A stretch of DNA of 64,000 nucleotides, from the NCBI RefSeq assembly GCF_001625195.1, contig NC_054389.1, positions 6,196,520 to 6,260,519 of the forward strand. The letters run 5' to 3'. The notes beneath the pieces were generated by a model. That model had not been told where the DNA came from and did not search any database. It was given only the letters and a program-made list of their open reading frames with translations. Positions 10,725-23,934 of this stretch are shown one piece after another. Position 1 is the first letter of the stretch. Each line of letters begins with the position of its first letter. The DNA is from Drechmeria coniospora (Eukaryota; Ascomycota; Sordariomycetes; Hypocreales; Ophiocordycipitaceae). A program made the translations under genes and the position numbers.

Positions 10725-13700
10725 ATGCTCGCCGCCGCCTCCGGTCATCACCACTCGCTCGCTACTTTCGAAAGACATGGCGAGAATAGAGAAGCTGCCA
10801 AGCCCTCAGCCTCCTTTGACTTCCTGCCGTCCGTCAACTTCGACGACCTCCACACGAGCATCGAGTCCGCCTCGACCGACTTGAAGTTGACCCCGTTTTC
10901 GTCGCCGACCCGGGGGGCCAGCATCGCCGACCCGACACCATCGGCCAACATGAATCTCGCGGAGCGACCTGCCGTCGCCCCTGCCGCGGCCCAGGGGCGT
11001 GCCGTCAATCCGCCGCCGACGAGCTGGTCTGCCCGTGCCGCGTCCATCGTCCGCCGACCTAGCGCCTCGAGCCGGCAACCGAGTTCCTCCTCCAACCTCT
11101 CGTCAGCTTCGGCATCCCTCGAGGCGGCCATGCCTGCCGTCGCCGCACGCGGCCGTCGACAGAGTCACTACCCGCCAGTCTCCAACGCGAACATGATGGC
11201 CAAGCCGCCGCGCAAATCAGACACGGACCTCTCGACCCGGAACCAGCCGGCACACCGTCCCGGCTTGCTTGCCGAAAGAGGACATCGTGGCAGTCATTCT
11301 CGGAGGTCCATCGACGGCGCCGCCATGACCCCGCCGGACATGTCGCGCCGTCTCGCCAACTCGCGGGCGACCAAGGCAAAATCCGTCCAACCACCGATGC
11401 GACTGAGCCAGGCAAACTTGCTGTCCAACCTCACGCCGGAGCACAATCGCCTATCGACGCTGGCTCAGGGCTCACCGCTCGTCGCCGGCAAGGGGTCGAC
11501 GCCATCGTCGGGCGGCAAGAGGGCGTCCCTGATACCCGGCAACACGCCCCATGGCTCCCACGCCACCGGTTTGGGCGCGAGGACCGTCAGCCCCACCGAC
11601 ACGCGAAGGATGAAGCGACTCTCGACGGTGCCTCCGTCGCAGAGCCTCAACCTGCTCCCCGGTGTTCCTCCTCCGCCCCCCGTCGCGAGGAACGCTCGAG
11701 CAGAGTCCCGCTCCCCGTCGATGATACCTCGCAGGACGCCCGCCACCCCTTCCTCTGCACGAACCACGCCGGACGCGGCCAACAGGAAATCTTACGGCTC
11801 GGTCCAGTCCGTCGGCTCGGCCACGAGCTCCAACCCCTTGCGAACCTCTGCCGGATCCTTCCAGCCTCGCCTGCCGGTGTCGGCCTCGACCTCCCGCCTC
11901 CCGCCGCCGAAGCACACCGTCGTGCACAACCCTCTCCCCGCCGACGACGAGGAGTACGTCCCTCCCGTCCCCGCGATACCCAAGGCATTCGAGTCCCCCA
12001 AGGGGTCACCGGGAGATCCTTACTTCGCCGACAAGAAGAAGCCGGGCCTCGGTGCCGTTGATGTCCTCGGCTTTCACTCCAATTCTGCCGGGAGCATCAG
12101 CATGCCCGTCCATCCCGAGCCCACCAAGTCTCAGCAGAGGCACGGCGCCAGGAAAAGCTCCGTCCTGCCGTCGAATGCGGACGAAAAGAAGGGCACCCGG
12201 CCGGGGAAGCAACTCCCGCCCCTTCGATTGCCACCTCTCAACATGGGGCCTCTTCATCTCCCCCCCAAACCCCCCGCCGCGCTTTCGCAGGACGACACCG
12301 GCTCGGGCCCGAACCCGCGCTCTCCCCCGCCGCGGCGCCAGCCAAAAACACCGACGACGCCCATGACGGCCTCGAAGTCGTCCTTCTTCGCCAAGGGCAA
12401 GTACGACGAGACGATGGAGCTGCCGCCCCCTCGAAGCAGCACCTCCATCCACCGCACCCATCGGCTGACGCCCACGCCGCCCGACCTGTACTCGTCGGAT
12501 TCCTCCGCCAACCTGTCCGAGGCGAACCAGAAGCCCACCATGTCGCCGTTTCTGTCGTCCTCCTTGCCCAAGGGGGGCTTCGAACATGCTCTCCTGAAGA
12601 GGTCCAAGACTGGTGCCGACTATGTCACCCTCACCGGCCACGTCTTCGAGGATAGGGCACAGACGAAACCTGCCGGACCCAGGGAGCCGACGGCGGACAG
12701 GCTGGCTGCCTCGCCGCCGCCGCCAGGTTCGGCCCCCGGCGAGCCCGAGGCTCCGCCGTCGAAGCCGATGGTGCGAATGCCGAGCGTCAGTCGGAAGCAG
12801 GGGAACGCCAACGGTGCCACGTTCGCTCCCGGCGATGCCGCCAACAAGTCCGCCGTGCCGTACTACCCGCAGAACAACAGCATTCCTCCGCCCCGCTTCA
12901 CGGCCTCGGCGACGACCGGCAGCTTGTCGGCCGCGAAGCCACCGATCCCGAGTCCGGCCGTCGCCAGTTCGAACGGCGGCTACCTGGAGTCGAGGAGGCG
13001 AAAAGACTCCGCGGCGAGCCTGACGACCAACCTGGCGTCCCAGGAGAGGGCCAGGGGCGACACGTGGGCGAGCAAGGAGGCTGCCGATTCGAACACGGTG
13101 CCAGTGACGCGCAACCCGGTCATTGCGCCCAAGGTCATGAAGCCCAGGACGTCGATGGGTGCGCTGCGCGCCACCTTGTATTCCGCCAAGGATCTGGATA
13201 GGGATGACGTCGTGGCCGAAGAGGAAATGCGGAAGCTCGGTTCTCGCCGGAAGGAGACCGAGGTTGCCGCCAAGGCGCTCGATGCTCTGCGGGAGCGAGC
13301 GACGCCCAAGGAGCGCGTCAGCCCGCACGAAGCCGTCCGCATCGCCATGCTGAACATTTACGAACGAGGCGAGATTGTCGATTTCGGCGACGTCTACTTT
13401 TGCGGAACGCAGAACGCTCGCAAGGTCGTCGGCGACGTGCAGTCGGACGCGCCCAACTTCGGCTACGACGACGAGCGTGGCGACTACACCATCGTTCCGG
13501 GCGACCATCTGGCCTATCGGTACGAGATCGTAGACGTCCTCGGAAAGGGTAGTTTCGGACAAGTCGTTCGGTGCATCGACCACAAGCTTGGCGTTCTCGT
13601 CGCCGTCAAGATCATCCGGAACAAGAAGCGATTCCACCAGCAGGCTCTCGTCGAGGTCAACATTCTTCAGAAGCTCCGCGAATGGGTAAGTCGAAGGCGA

Positions 13701-14842
13701 GCAGATCCGTCCGTCCGTGCGCTCCCGCTGACTCGCCTCCGCAGGATCCCAAGAACAGGCACAGCATGGTCAATTTCACGCAGCACTTTTACTTCCGAGG
13801 GCATCTCTGCATCTCGACGGAGCTTCTGGACATGAACCTCTACGAGTTCATCAAGGCCCACGGCTTCCGGGGCTTCTCGCTGCGCATCATCCGGCGTTTC
13901 ACGAAGCAGATGCTGAGCTCGCTGATGCTGCTGAAGCAGCGCAGGGTCATCCACTGCGACCTGAAGCCCGAGAACATCCTCCTCAGGCACCCGCTTCACT
14001 CGGAGATCAAGGTCATCGACTTTGGCTCGAGCTGCTTCGAGCAGGAAAAGGTGTACACGTACATCCAATCCCGATTCTACCGATCGCCCGAGGTCATCCT
14101 CGGCATGCAGTACGGCCTGCCCATCGACATGTGGAGCGTCGGCTGCATCCTCGCCGAGCTCTACACGGGCGTGCCCATCTTCCCGGGCGAGAATGAGCAG
14201 GAGCAGCTCGCCTGCATCATGGAGGTGTTTGGGCCGCCCGAAAAGCACCTGATCGAGAAGAGCACGCGGAAGAAGCTCTTCTTCGACTCCATGGGCAAGC
14301 CACGCTTGACCGTCTCGTCCAAGGGGCGCAGGCGGCGTCCGTCGTCCAAGACGTTGCAGCAGGTTCTCCGGTGCGACGACGACTCGTTTGTCGACTTCCT
14401 GTCGCGCTGCATGCGGTGGGACCCGGACCGCCGGCTGAAGCCCGAGGACGCGGTGCGTCACGAGTTCATCACGGGCCAGAAGCCGGTCATGGTTCCGCGA
14501 CTTCCGACGCGCGAGAATTCTCCGGTGAAGCGTGCGAACACGGTGTCGGCGCCGCGGCCACTGCCGGATCCGCCGGCACCCATGGGCAAAGCGTTCCTCC
14601 ACCCTTCGCGGACGGGCATGACCCCTCTCAGGGTTGTTTCCGGCGCCTCGAGACGGGCTTCGGGTGCCACGGGCGCCACGGCCTCGAGCATGAGCAAGCG
14701 AACGAGCGCCGGCGGATCCGGCGGCGGCGGCGGCGGCGGCTTCAGCGGTCTCCCTCGAGCGGCTGGGAGGATTGTGAGCGGAAAGCAAGATCTTGCCGCC
14801 GCCGCCGCGGGCGCGTCGATGGCCATGAACCGCCGACCGTAG
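10725..14842 (+). CDS. pom1: Pom1-like DYRK-family protein kinase
   Basis: Exons 10725-13685 and 13745-14842 join across a 59-nt intron (GTAAGT...CCGCAG), giving at least 1352 residues. The first 900 or so are Ser/Pro-rich and disordered. The catalytic domain starts near residue 932 (YEIVDVLGKGSFGQVV) with AVKII, HCDLKPENILL, VIDFGSSC and the DYRK tyrosine motif VYTYIQSRFYRSPEVILG, and ends in a Gly/Ala-rich tail. DYRK kinases autophosphorylate the second Tyr of YxY; Pom1 relatives control polarity and cell size at the cortex. ATG 10725 is the first in this frame, but the frame is open back to about 10643, just after a good acceptor (ctctccgcag), so an upstream exon is likely. A candidate ending in ASNGQLLVPDSP with donor GTGAGT at 10439 does not join in phase, so the true N-terminus is unresolved. 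Confidence 0.88.
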
Positions 14843-15727
14843 CATCGGCGGGAACTCCGGATCCGAAGGTCGCTTCGTGCTCGGAAGCAGAGTCGCGGGA
14901 CTCGGCGCTGCCGAGACGAGGGCTATTCGGAAACGATCGGTTGCCATCGCTGCGCATGCTGCGCCTGGTTGTCGCATATGCCGACCATTCGAGTCAGATG
15001 GATGGCGGACTGACCACTCGGGCCGGTCGATACAAGCACCACCTCCTCTTTCTTCCATTTTCTTTGCGGGCGGAGAATTGTTCGTCATGGCGAGACGAGG
15101 CGGATCGACTTTGCGGCAACGCAGCACAGTGATGCCGCATCTGCAAGGTCACGTTGGGACCAGGATCGTGCGGGCCGGGAAGGGGGGTCGTTGACTGTTG
15201 AGGTGTTTCAAGTGAGTCATGGAGCTGTATGCTATACCATTCGAAGGCGTTCAGTGATATGCCCAAGGTGGCTGCAGATATCTTTTTTATGCATGGGAGG
15301 AAAAGGCGCACAGTTGCATTGCGGTGGCCGTCCAAGTAGGGACGGAGAAGGGCAGTTTCGCATTACTCTGCAGATATTTGACGAGGTCTATGCAAGACGT
15401 CACGGAGTCGCTTGGGTGTCAAGCAGTTCAACCCCTGAGTGAGGTCTCGTGACTTGGATGTCAACCAGGCACTGCCATGACCGGCACCGAGAGCGAGGTT
15501 GACGGTGATTTCATCTGGCAGTGCGTACTGATGGATAATGATGGCGCTTTGAACAACGAAGCCGCGGGATGGCGGCGGACGCGACGGAATGGCGAGCAAG
15601 GCGAACAGAACGGGAGGGTGCTGGGAGAGGGTCCGTGGAGTGCGGCGATGGACACGTGTCTCAGCCCACAGGCCATTGTCGTCGCTTGACGAGCCGTTGG
15701 AGGGCCGCCTGCCCGCCGCCTGTCTGC

Positions 15728-15790
15728 CTCGACCGTCTCCGCTGGTCTGCCTCCTCGACTGTCTCCGCTGGTCTGCCTCCTCGACTGCCT
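15728..15790 (+). repeat. 26-bp tandem repeat
   Basis: Copies at 15728-15753 and 15754-15779 differ at one position (ctcgaccgtctcc against ctcgactgtctcc). A partial third copy begins at 15780. Confidence 0.85.
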
Positions 15791-16759
15791 GCCTAACGGT
15801 GGCTGCGGTTGCGATCAAGGCGTAGGCACAAACTCGACTGTTGTGGTGTCGTCGGGCGTAAGAGAGGAGCCGGGCGGAGTGCGGAGGGGATGCCGGACAC
15901 GGGCGCCAGGCAGAGTCCCTGCTGGGGCTTCGGGAGACTGGTGCTCCGTACGGAGAGGACAAGCGATGGCTAGCCGGAAGGGGATGCATGTTTCAACAGG
16001 TTCCAGGCACGAGCACGAGCGCCATTCACAGTCCACAAGACTTGGTGCATATCCATCGGGAGGCATCCGAGCAAGGTGCCCAGACAGGGGATGCCTACTT
16101 GGGGGGCCGGGGGGTCACAGAGGTTTCCTGGCCTGTCCGGACAGCACGGAGTGGAGAGGAGGGGAGAGGGAGGGGAGAGGGAGGGGAGAGGGAGGGGAGT
16201 TGGTCAGGATGGTTGTATGTGGGCATTACGAACGGGCATGGCAGACGCACACTGAAGAAGCATGGATGCATGGCACTCACAGCGGAGAGACTGCTGCCTG
16301 GTGGATCAAGGCTCTCGGTTGCCGCAGGCGCATGCAGAATGCGGAGGCAGCAAGAGTCATCCGTCACCGGTCCGGTGGTCTAATCCAGGGGGGCAAGGCG
16401 TGTGCTCAAGGCGGAGACGAGGTAGTCGTAGATGGTAGACCTACCGAGTACTTGCACGCGGGGACTCGCCTCAGGGCCTATGCAGCAGCACTCAGCTCGC
16501 CGCACATTGCCATATCTCGTACCGACCGGACCGGAGTCGCCGGCGGCCGAGACGGGTCCATGCCGGAACACCCTTGCCCCCCTCAGGCCGTCTCCCCTCA
16601 GCGGCGCCCGCTGGCTTGGTTGCCGCACCTAAGCATGGGAGTTGAGGTGGCCGTACTGTCACGGACGGTTCGTTTGCGCATACGGAGCACTTTGGTGGTA
16701 CTTTGGGCCTGCCACGGTCAAAGTACAGGGCTCGCTCGCTGCAAGGCACACGGCGTCTC

Positions 16760-17130
16760 CACTACGGAGTACTAACGTAGGTACTGCACTGCAGGACCGC
16801 ATTTTTTACCTGCCAGGACGCCCTGCGAGGAGCCTGAGCCAGCGGCAGAGGCGCAGCCATCTATCGGCTCAAGGTACCTCCAACAGCACCTCGCACCAAA
16901 CCATGGTAGGTAGGTAGGTACATGTATCACCCTGCATGCCGATGAACGAGTACGACTGTTGATGTGCTTGCTCCGTGTCCATGCAGCATTCGCACATGCA
17001 AATACATGTACGGTCCATGCAAGTACCGTACCTACTGTAGGAAAGGGTGGGACGCGCGCAGTAGTTGTAGGTACGGGGTACGGAGTACAAGTATCAGTAC
17101 GGAGTACTTACTCCGTACGGAGTACTTGTG
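16760..17130. repeat. Cluster of TACGGAGTAC-family motifs
   Basis: The 10-mer TACGGAGTAC occurs at 17079-17088 and 17098-17107 and near 16764. A perfect 16-bp palindrome, TACTCCGTACGGAGTA, lies at 17109-17124. The surrounding bases are rich in GTAC (gtacatgta, agtacttg, gtaccta). No gene is present. Confidence 0.85.
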
Positions 17131-19599
17131 CACCTATTTGCGCCTGTAGTGTACCTACAAGTAAATAGTATCGAGGACACAAGTGCCCAGACCCAATACC
17201 AGGCACTAATTACAGGAGCATGGTCGGTAGCTGGTGCCTGTACCTTGGCAAGTAATAGGGACATAATTAGTAGGTACAGTAAGTTCAACTTTGGTTGCGC
17301 TTCCACTACAAAATGAATCGACAATTTTGCCACCCCACACCCTATACGGTGCCTACTAAGGTGCATACTTACAGTAGGTAGGTAGGTGGGTAGGTAGTCA
17401 GTACTATTATTCATGCAAGAGGCCTTCAAACGAGCGACTGGTGGCCTAAGTACAGTACCTAGTAGGTTTACAGTACTCCGTAGATGTACAGTAGCTGCAT
17501 GGAGTACTTGTGCTGCTCTCCACAGTGGAGCACGAGGCTGACATGATGGGATGGGTTTGATTCCGCCAGCAATCAGCAAAAACGAGGCTTTCCTTGTAAA
17601 ATCTGTGCATGCACCTATCTGCCCGCATATGCCACTCAAAGCAGGTATATACTTGTAGAGGTAGCCAGTATCAGTATATCGAGGTAGGTACCTGGGCACG
17701 TAGCAGATTGGTAGGTACCCGTCTCGCACGTATCTCGCACGCGGTGCTCCCTAGAATACCTGTAGAGGTACTTCCTGTCCACTAGGAATGTAAGTAAGAT
17801 CCAACTCACTGTTCTCCATACATGTGCGGCACAAGCTGTCCATGCAAGCGCAAGCTGCAAGCCTCGAACATGGTCCTCCTGCCTTGATCAAGCCATGCAC
17901 CGCATGCATCATGGACAGAAATATTGCCATCAACTTGCCGTGCTGGGACGCATTCTTCGAGCGATGCCAGCCACGGGCGACCTCCCTCGCGGCGGGAGCG
18001 AAGAGGATCCTACTCCGCTCAGGGGACGAGGCGAATGGCCAGACGCTGAAGCTTTCAGTCCAGCAGGGCATGCGGCCGTCACGTGGTGGGCTGGTTGGCG
18101 TCTGTTGTTCGTTCGGACGAGCGTGATGGCGACGGATGGACACGGACGGGTGCGGGAAAGCGGCCGTGTGCCGACGGAGCAGTGGCTATTCATGGAACAA
18201 CAGCCGCAGCACTGCTCCATCCCGGCTGGCGGGATGGCCGGTGTGCGGGGCGCGCGGATATCGGATGGCGCCCACCATGGTGGCTCGCGCGAGTCCCAGC
18301 ATGGCCCTGGGTTGCCCGGCACGGAGCACGTTCCGTACTGATGCGGCAGAGACAAAGTGTATTGGCACTGCTGGCAGGTAGGATGCCGGCCCCGGCACCT
18401 TGCTCGACCTTGCGGTTACGCGTCTCGCGCGTTTGGGAAGGTAATTGCCGCCGTACGACGTGGCACTGGGCGCGAGAGATGGCCCTCCGGATGTACATTC
18501 CGTCCGCAGCCTCCGTCATGGGGGGGTCCCCGGTTGCTGGTCGAATGCACGACGATTGCCGGGCAGATCACGGCCATGTTTATATATAGCTCAACGGCGA
18601 GGGAACCTTGTCACTTCCTCGCCCGCCAACCTAGGCCGTGAGAGGTAGCTTGACTGCCCAGGGAGGCACCTGCAGCTGTGTGGTGTCACGCCGCCGGATG
18701 GATTGTCGTCGGTGCGAAAGCAACAACGGAGAGAGTGTCGCGGCAAACGACTCGCCCTCCTCTCGCGCCCGCTGATCCCGGCGCACCGGTCATCCCGTCA
18801 TGCGGAGCGACGAGAGCAGGCTACAATGCGCTCGCCCGCCAGGCAACCAGCCTGGGAGCTTGTCCGACGTCGCGAGTCCGGGAGGCGGCGGCAAGGTGAA
18901 GTCATGACCGTCGCCGCATGCCGTCATCATCGCCCTTGGCCGGATAGCGTGCGCGGCTGCATCGGACGAAGTGGACCGGGGGGTCGGGCAGGTGCCTATT
19001 TTCTACATCCGGACTGGCAGGCAAGTATTAATACATGTGCGTGTGTTGAATCACATTGATACAGGTGCTGGTACGGAGTCCAGGACATGCAATCATACTC
19101 TGCATGGTAATTACTACTTAGGGTCCTCCGTTAGTACTTTACGTCACCCTTCATGGGTTGCTTGCATGAAAGGTGGTACCTACTAGTATGTACTCCCGTA
19201 GTACTAAAGTACAAGTCTGGAGACGGCGTCCAGAGCACATCAGTACCAACACCTACAGAGTACACCTACAGAGCACACCTAGCAGGTAAGCAGAGCCGTA
19301 CTCCGCACAAGCCTAGACCTTGCACGCAGAAAAGGACAATGGTCGCATGTGTCGGGAACCGTTTGTCCTTGCTGCCTGATCCTTGGCTTTCATCGCGCTA
19401 GCACCGTGGAAGGCCTGCTCGTGTCCGCCATGCTCGATCTGATGTCCACTTCCGACGTCAAGCTCCCCTTCATGTGTTGGTACCGTGCTGTAATTCCAGG
19501 TAGACACTTGCCCGCTAGGCTTATATTTGGGCACAGCGGGAGGAGGCAGCTACTAGGTACTAGATACTAGGTATCTAGCGGCACCACCTGGTACGGTAA

Positions 19600-19735
19600 G
19601 TCGACCATCACTACGGAGTACAACCACAGTACTCCGTACACTTACGGTAATTAAGTATACGTTACGGAGTAGTACCTAATACGTAGCTACATAAAACCTA
19701 GTACTTACCTACCTAGTACTTAGGCCCAGTAGTTC
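19600..19735. repeat. TACGGAGTA/TACTCCGTA motif cluster
   Basis: CTACGGAGTACAA (near 19612), ACTCCGTACA (near 19631) and TTACGGAGTAGTA (near 19662) occur within about 60 bp, followed by cctagtacttacctacctagtactta. Non-coding. Confidence 0.75.
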
Positions 19736-21116
19736 CAGACTTCCAGTAATACTTACACCCACCAGCCTCTAGCACGTCGACACCCACTAATGCTTTACTT
19801 AGGCAGCCTGACAGATGCGCCACAACTGCACTGCAATGGCTGGTGCACCTTGTACCGCCACAGTGCTGTTCTTTAGGGCGGATGCCACGGTATCCGTGCA
19901 TGCACGCGAAATTCTTTCTTCTCTCACAGGTTCCGACAAACACCTTGGCATCATCCAATTCGACAAGCAACGTCCATGACCACCTCGTCTCGTCTCTCCC
20001 GCATCGCTCGCCATTGCTGCACCGCAAGCCCCCCCGGCGACAATCAATCGCGACCGCCATCCCAGCCCGCCATGAAAGGGCGGCACTGAAGACGAGGCGT
20101 ATCCACGCGCATGCTCGTTCCCAATTCGAGTCCGGGCCGGCCCCCAAACCCAGGCAGACGATGCCCACCCCCCCCCCCCCCCCCCGGTCAAGGATCGGCC
20201 TGGCATGTGAGGCGACCTTGACTGAACGGACGGTGAGGGTGACTCGTCCCACCAAGCTCGCAACGGTACACGTACCGTGTGCTACGACAATGCAGGCCTC
20301 CTCCACCGTTCCGCCCGCAACTCCTCCGCCTTCACTCATGCGCTGCGCCATGAGCCACGAGCAGCCCCTCGCGTTGGCGTATGCCTCGCTCCGTCTCGCA
20401 TCGAAGGGGGGGGGGGGGGGGCCTGCGACATGGCTCGTCCACCTGCATTAGACTCTGCGCCGTACCGTCCACCGTACCGTACGTCACCTCGGTCACCTGT
20501 CGAGTTAGTCACAGCAAGCCCGTCCGTACTTTCTCCCTCCCGTCCGAGCCCGCCATGCCGGTGCCTTGACCGAACCGTCCACGATCGAGAAGGCGAGACC
20601 GTCAAGGCTAGGCCAAGCGAGGCCGAGCCAGGCCGACACGTGGGATGGCGAGTGCCCCGGCCATGGACGGAGAGCCTCGCGGTAGGTAGTGCTGATGGTC
20701 TCGCGCGCAGACCCTACACGACGGCCATGCTGCAACGTCGTGAGATCAAGTATAAGACTGCCGTCCCTCGTCCCTCTTCTCCCTCGCCGACCCTCTATCC
20801 TACCTCCGTCGTAGCTCTCGGCACGCTCTTTTCACCCTCCATTTCCTTGTTTGTCACCGCTCTCTCATTCTCCTTTTCCGTCGAGGCATGCAAGAATTCG
20901 TGCACAAAACTGGCTCCCCCGTCCCGGCCATTGCCTTTGTCCTTCAACGTTGATAGATAGTCTTCCGTCCGAGCACGAACCGTGCCGTTCCCTTGCCTTG
21001 CTTCCGGAGCCAAGACTGCCGCTGCTGGTCATCGCTTGCTCCCGTCTGCCTCGATTCCACCTCGAGTCCTAGACCCGAACCGCGACGTCCCAAGCGGTCA
21101 CGCCGGCCCGGTGATT

Positions 21117-21350
21117 ATGTGCTATCAGCTTGTTGAACTCTACGCCGCATGCCGCTGTCTCTATTACCAGCACGCCATCGACCGATGCGCATCCTACGGC
21201 CGTCCCGGTCACGGCGTCCAGCCCCGCACAATCTACGTCGGATACGCCTGCAGCCTTCACACGTCGCGCAGCGCCCAGCATGCCCCGCCGCATAGCTATG
21301 CCGACTCGGGATACCACAGCGGTCGCTCCACGCACAAGAACGACCACTGA
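21117..21350 (+). CDS. Small conserved fungal Cys/His-rich protein (77 aa)
   Basis: ATG 21117 opens a 77-residue frame beginning MCYQLVELYAACRCLYYQHA, then CASYGRPGHGVQ, VGYACSLH and SYADSGYHSGR. I recognise the MCYQLVE-YA-CRCLYY-H core as that of short hypothetical proteins widespread in filamentous ascomycetes; I know of no function. Cysteines at 2, 12, 14, 24 and 45, with His 19, 32 and 48, could form a small zinc site, which is inference. There is no signal peptide or membrane segment. The frame continues upstream of the Met but without matching composition, and the 350 bp upstream are pyrimidine-rich like a promoter or leader. It is the only gene supported between 14.9 and 23.9 kb. Confidence 0.75.
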   Translation: MCYQLVELYAACRCLYYQHAIDRCASYGRPGHGVQPRTIYVGYACSLHTSRSAQHAPPHSYADSGYHSGRSTHKNDH

Positions 21351-23934
21351 ACCGTGCTGTCTTCGATAATCGGCTGCCCGTCATCGCGCACGCCGCCGCT
21401 CGCTGCCTTCCGCTTTGACGCCTGGATCACCCATCTCTACTCGGCCAATCCATCACGGCTCACGCCGCTGCTGATGGCCGGGAGGTCCCGAACCTCTGAC
21501 GAGGCGACTGCTGCCGGCACCTGCTGACGGCAACGGCAACCGTCACGACAACACGCTCACCGATGCTCGTCATGATCAATGGCCTGGCTTTTATCGAAGA
21601 CACGAATGAATGAACGAGGCTACTATACATTCTCATTACGCTTCCTCGCGGACACGAACGAAACCACGGCTCCGTATCATCGCGGCGTACGGCGTTGTCG
21701 AGGTGCAGTCACCGACTCAGGTCCGCCACAGCTCTGCATTCTTGACCTTCTTTTGTTTTCTTCATCACTCTTCTCCCTTTCCATGAGTTTCATTTTCAGC
21801 ATGCATCCTGTTGTCTCCTCTCATCCTTCTCCTCCGTTCCCTTCTCCTGTTTCGCTTTTTCATTAGAGGGCATGCATTGGGAGAAACCAGCCGTGTTCGG
21901 ACCGCGATTCCTTCTCCTCCTCGTCATGCAGGGCGTGGTGCATGTGGCAAAGGCCCGAGCCAACAGTCAGGTGGAATAGAGGCTAGACGCTCAGGCAAAG
22001 CAAAGCGAGGGCAAATATCGGGCCTTTCGATGTCTCGTCGGCGGGCATGATTGCTAGCTTACGGCAATTTTGCCCGTCTAGATGGGACGCGAGTATACCT
22101 GTATGCTTGGGGTTGGACCGTCATTCCCTGCGCAACCGAGCAGCAGGCCTGCTCCCGTCGTCTCCGAGAGATTTTTCTGCCGTTTTTTTCTCCTGTTATC
22201 GGCTCGGTACGTCTTTGGCCTTGCCTTCATCCCGACGCGTCAGTGAACGCATCTCCCGCGCAGGTCGCGGTCAGTCGATGGCAGGCACCGTCGCAAGCAG
22301 GCCAGACCTAGATACAATAGCATAGACAAGCAAGCACTGGATGCTACTTCTTCAGCTGTAGACATTGACCTCAATATACGAGCCTTGGCTCGCTCCTTCG
22401 TCAGTTCAATGACAATGTAATCGCAGTCCGTATCGTGAACCCGTAGGCTCGAGCTGCCTGTCGTGGCTCGCGCACTGTGGACTCGTCCTTGGCGATGCGG
22501 AATGAAACCCTACGTGGGTGTCCGGACGGTCGAGCGAACCCTGCGAGTGTCCAGCCGGTTGGTCCCAAAAATAGCCCGGCCGCCTAAAGATATCGGCACT
22601 TTGGCTTGGTTCGCGGACCGATTGGCGCGCTCCCAGCCGTGGGGAGGGGCGGGAAGGGGGGGGGGGGGGCTCGGCAGGTGATTTGCTGGATTCCACAATG
22701 CCTTCATCGTCATGCAGTTTTCCCTTGCGACGTGCCGTATCGTAAAGGCAAGTGTCATCGCTGCCATTCTTGTCCTTCTCTCTCAGCTCCAATGAAGAGA
22801 GGGTGGGCGGAGGGGGATCTGCGTACAAATCTATTGACTGAGCAGCTTCCCTGTCGTAGGTTGGTAGAACAATTGAACGGATCCATCTTGATGCTTCGGT
22901 CGTGCCAACATCGACAATGCCCAGGGCCGAAGAAATAGCCGATACATGATTCGAAGGGCGGAGCCTGATTGGGCGACGTTGATGGAGAGCAGCTGGCTGT
23001 CTCAACACCAGCATCAACCCGGCATCAACCCATGACGCTCGCTCGTCGTTTGACACTCGCTGATATCGGTCTCGTAGAAGCCAAGCGCGTCGGTGGGCCG
23101 GCCTTGACGAGCGGGCGCCATCTTGTAGTTGTTCACCTTTGACTCTGTGACTCTCTGATTCTGCATAATCTTGCTTCGACGACGCCTCTATGAGAAAAGA
23201 CTGGGCGTCAGTCCCTGCGGGGATTCATCTCTGGATGAGGCCATCGACCCTCCGCGGCCCAACTCGGATACTTGCACCAATCATTACAGTACGCGCTCTG
23301 CTCGATACCGAGTAGCAGGTAGTTCTGTGAGTCGCCAAAGGAAGTCGCTGATCATTCGGCTTGCCAGAGATCGTGCCTCATGACTCATGAAGCAAGTGCA
23401 GCATGAAGGAAGGAGCGAAGGAAGGAGCCAAGAACTGCTCGATGTGCATCCAATGGCCCGTGCCCCAGCTTCTCCTCTCCTACTCATCTTCCCGCGACCA
23501 TCTTACATCCGGACCTCTTCATCGTCATCACCACCATCATCATTACAACATCACTGCTGTCCTGGTCTCTCCATTACAGTGCCCCTCCTGTGCTCCCGTT
23601 CCTGGTACGACCCGCCTGCCTAAAACGATTCATCTTGCTGCGCTGCTTCACAACCTTGCTGCATCTTTCGGATTAGCCAATATTCTGACCATCTGGCATC
23701 AGGCTCGGCTTGGTCAATTTTGACCATTGAGAGCGCTGGCTGGCCATCCCAGACTCTGCTCGTTGACTACTGAACATTTCATGAGCTGCCCTGGTTCCCT
23801 CGCCTGCCGTCTCATCCGGGCCTGTCCACGGCTCGTCTCGCAACCGGTTCCCCTCTGTAAACCAGGGAAAGCCGCCAATGTTCTCGACGCTTTTCTCTCA
23901 CACCCGAACCTAGCGGCTCTAAGAGGACACGGAC
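21351..23934. other. Intergenic region upstream of the giant MFS gene
   Basis: No gene is supportable. A 216-codon open frame on the minus strand (22406-23056) lacks an ATG at its 5' end and any known domain. A G14 run lies at 22656-22669. The last 600 bp before 23935 are probably promoter and leader for the downstream gene. Confidence 0.5.

Larger units (their letters stand above)
14843..21116. other. Long gene-poor region
   Basis: About 6.3 kb without a supportable gene. Open frames of 60-310 codons occur on both strands, but they overlap each other, have skewed composition and show no recognisable domain. The region contains a 26-bp tandem repeat (15728-15779 plus part of a third copy), a GGGAGAGG-type purine repeat (16150-16198), GGTA runs (16905-16920, 17376-17397), a dense set of TACGGAGTAC motifs (16760-17130), and homopolymers C18 (20168-20185) and G16 (20406-20421). 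A TATATATA sequence at 18580-18588 could be a core promoter, but no gene follows it. Confidence 0.55.

Noticed and set aside
12006..15127. Large minus-strand open frames opposite the DYRK kinase (12006-13637 and 13667-15127)
   Set aside because: Antisense shadows of the kinase gene with Arg/Gly-rich sequence and no recognisable domain.
15843..16775. 310-codon plus-strand frame
   Set aside because: Gly/Arg/His-rich composition, passes through a purine repeat, overlaps open frames on both strands and has no domain.
19713..20351. 212-codon minus-strand frame
   Set aside because: It runs through the C18 homopolymer (Gly run) and resembles no protein family.
22406..23056. 216-codon minus-strand frame with charged segments
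   Set aside because: It begins with GTG, runs through a G14 homopolymer (Pro run), and has no domain or convincing splice partners; it could be part of an unrecognised gene but is not supportable.
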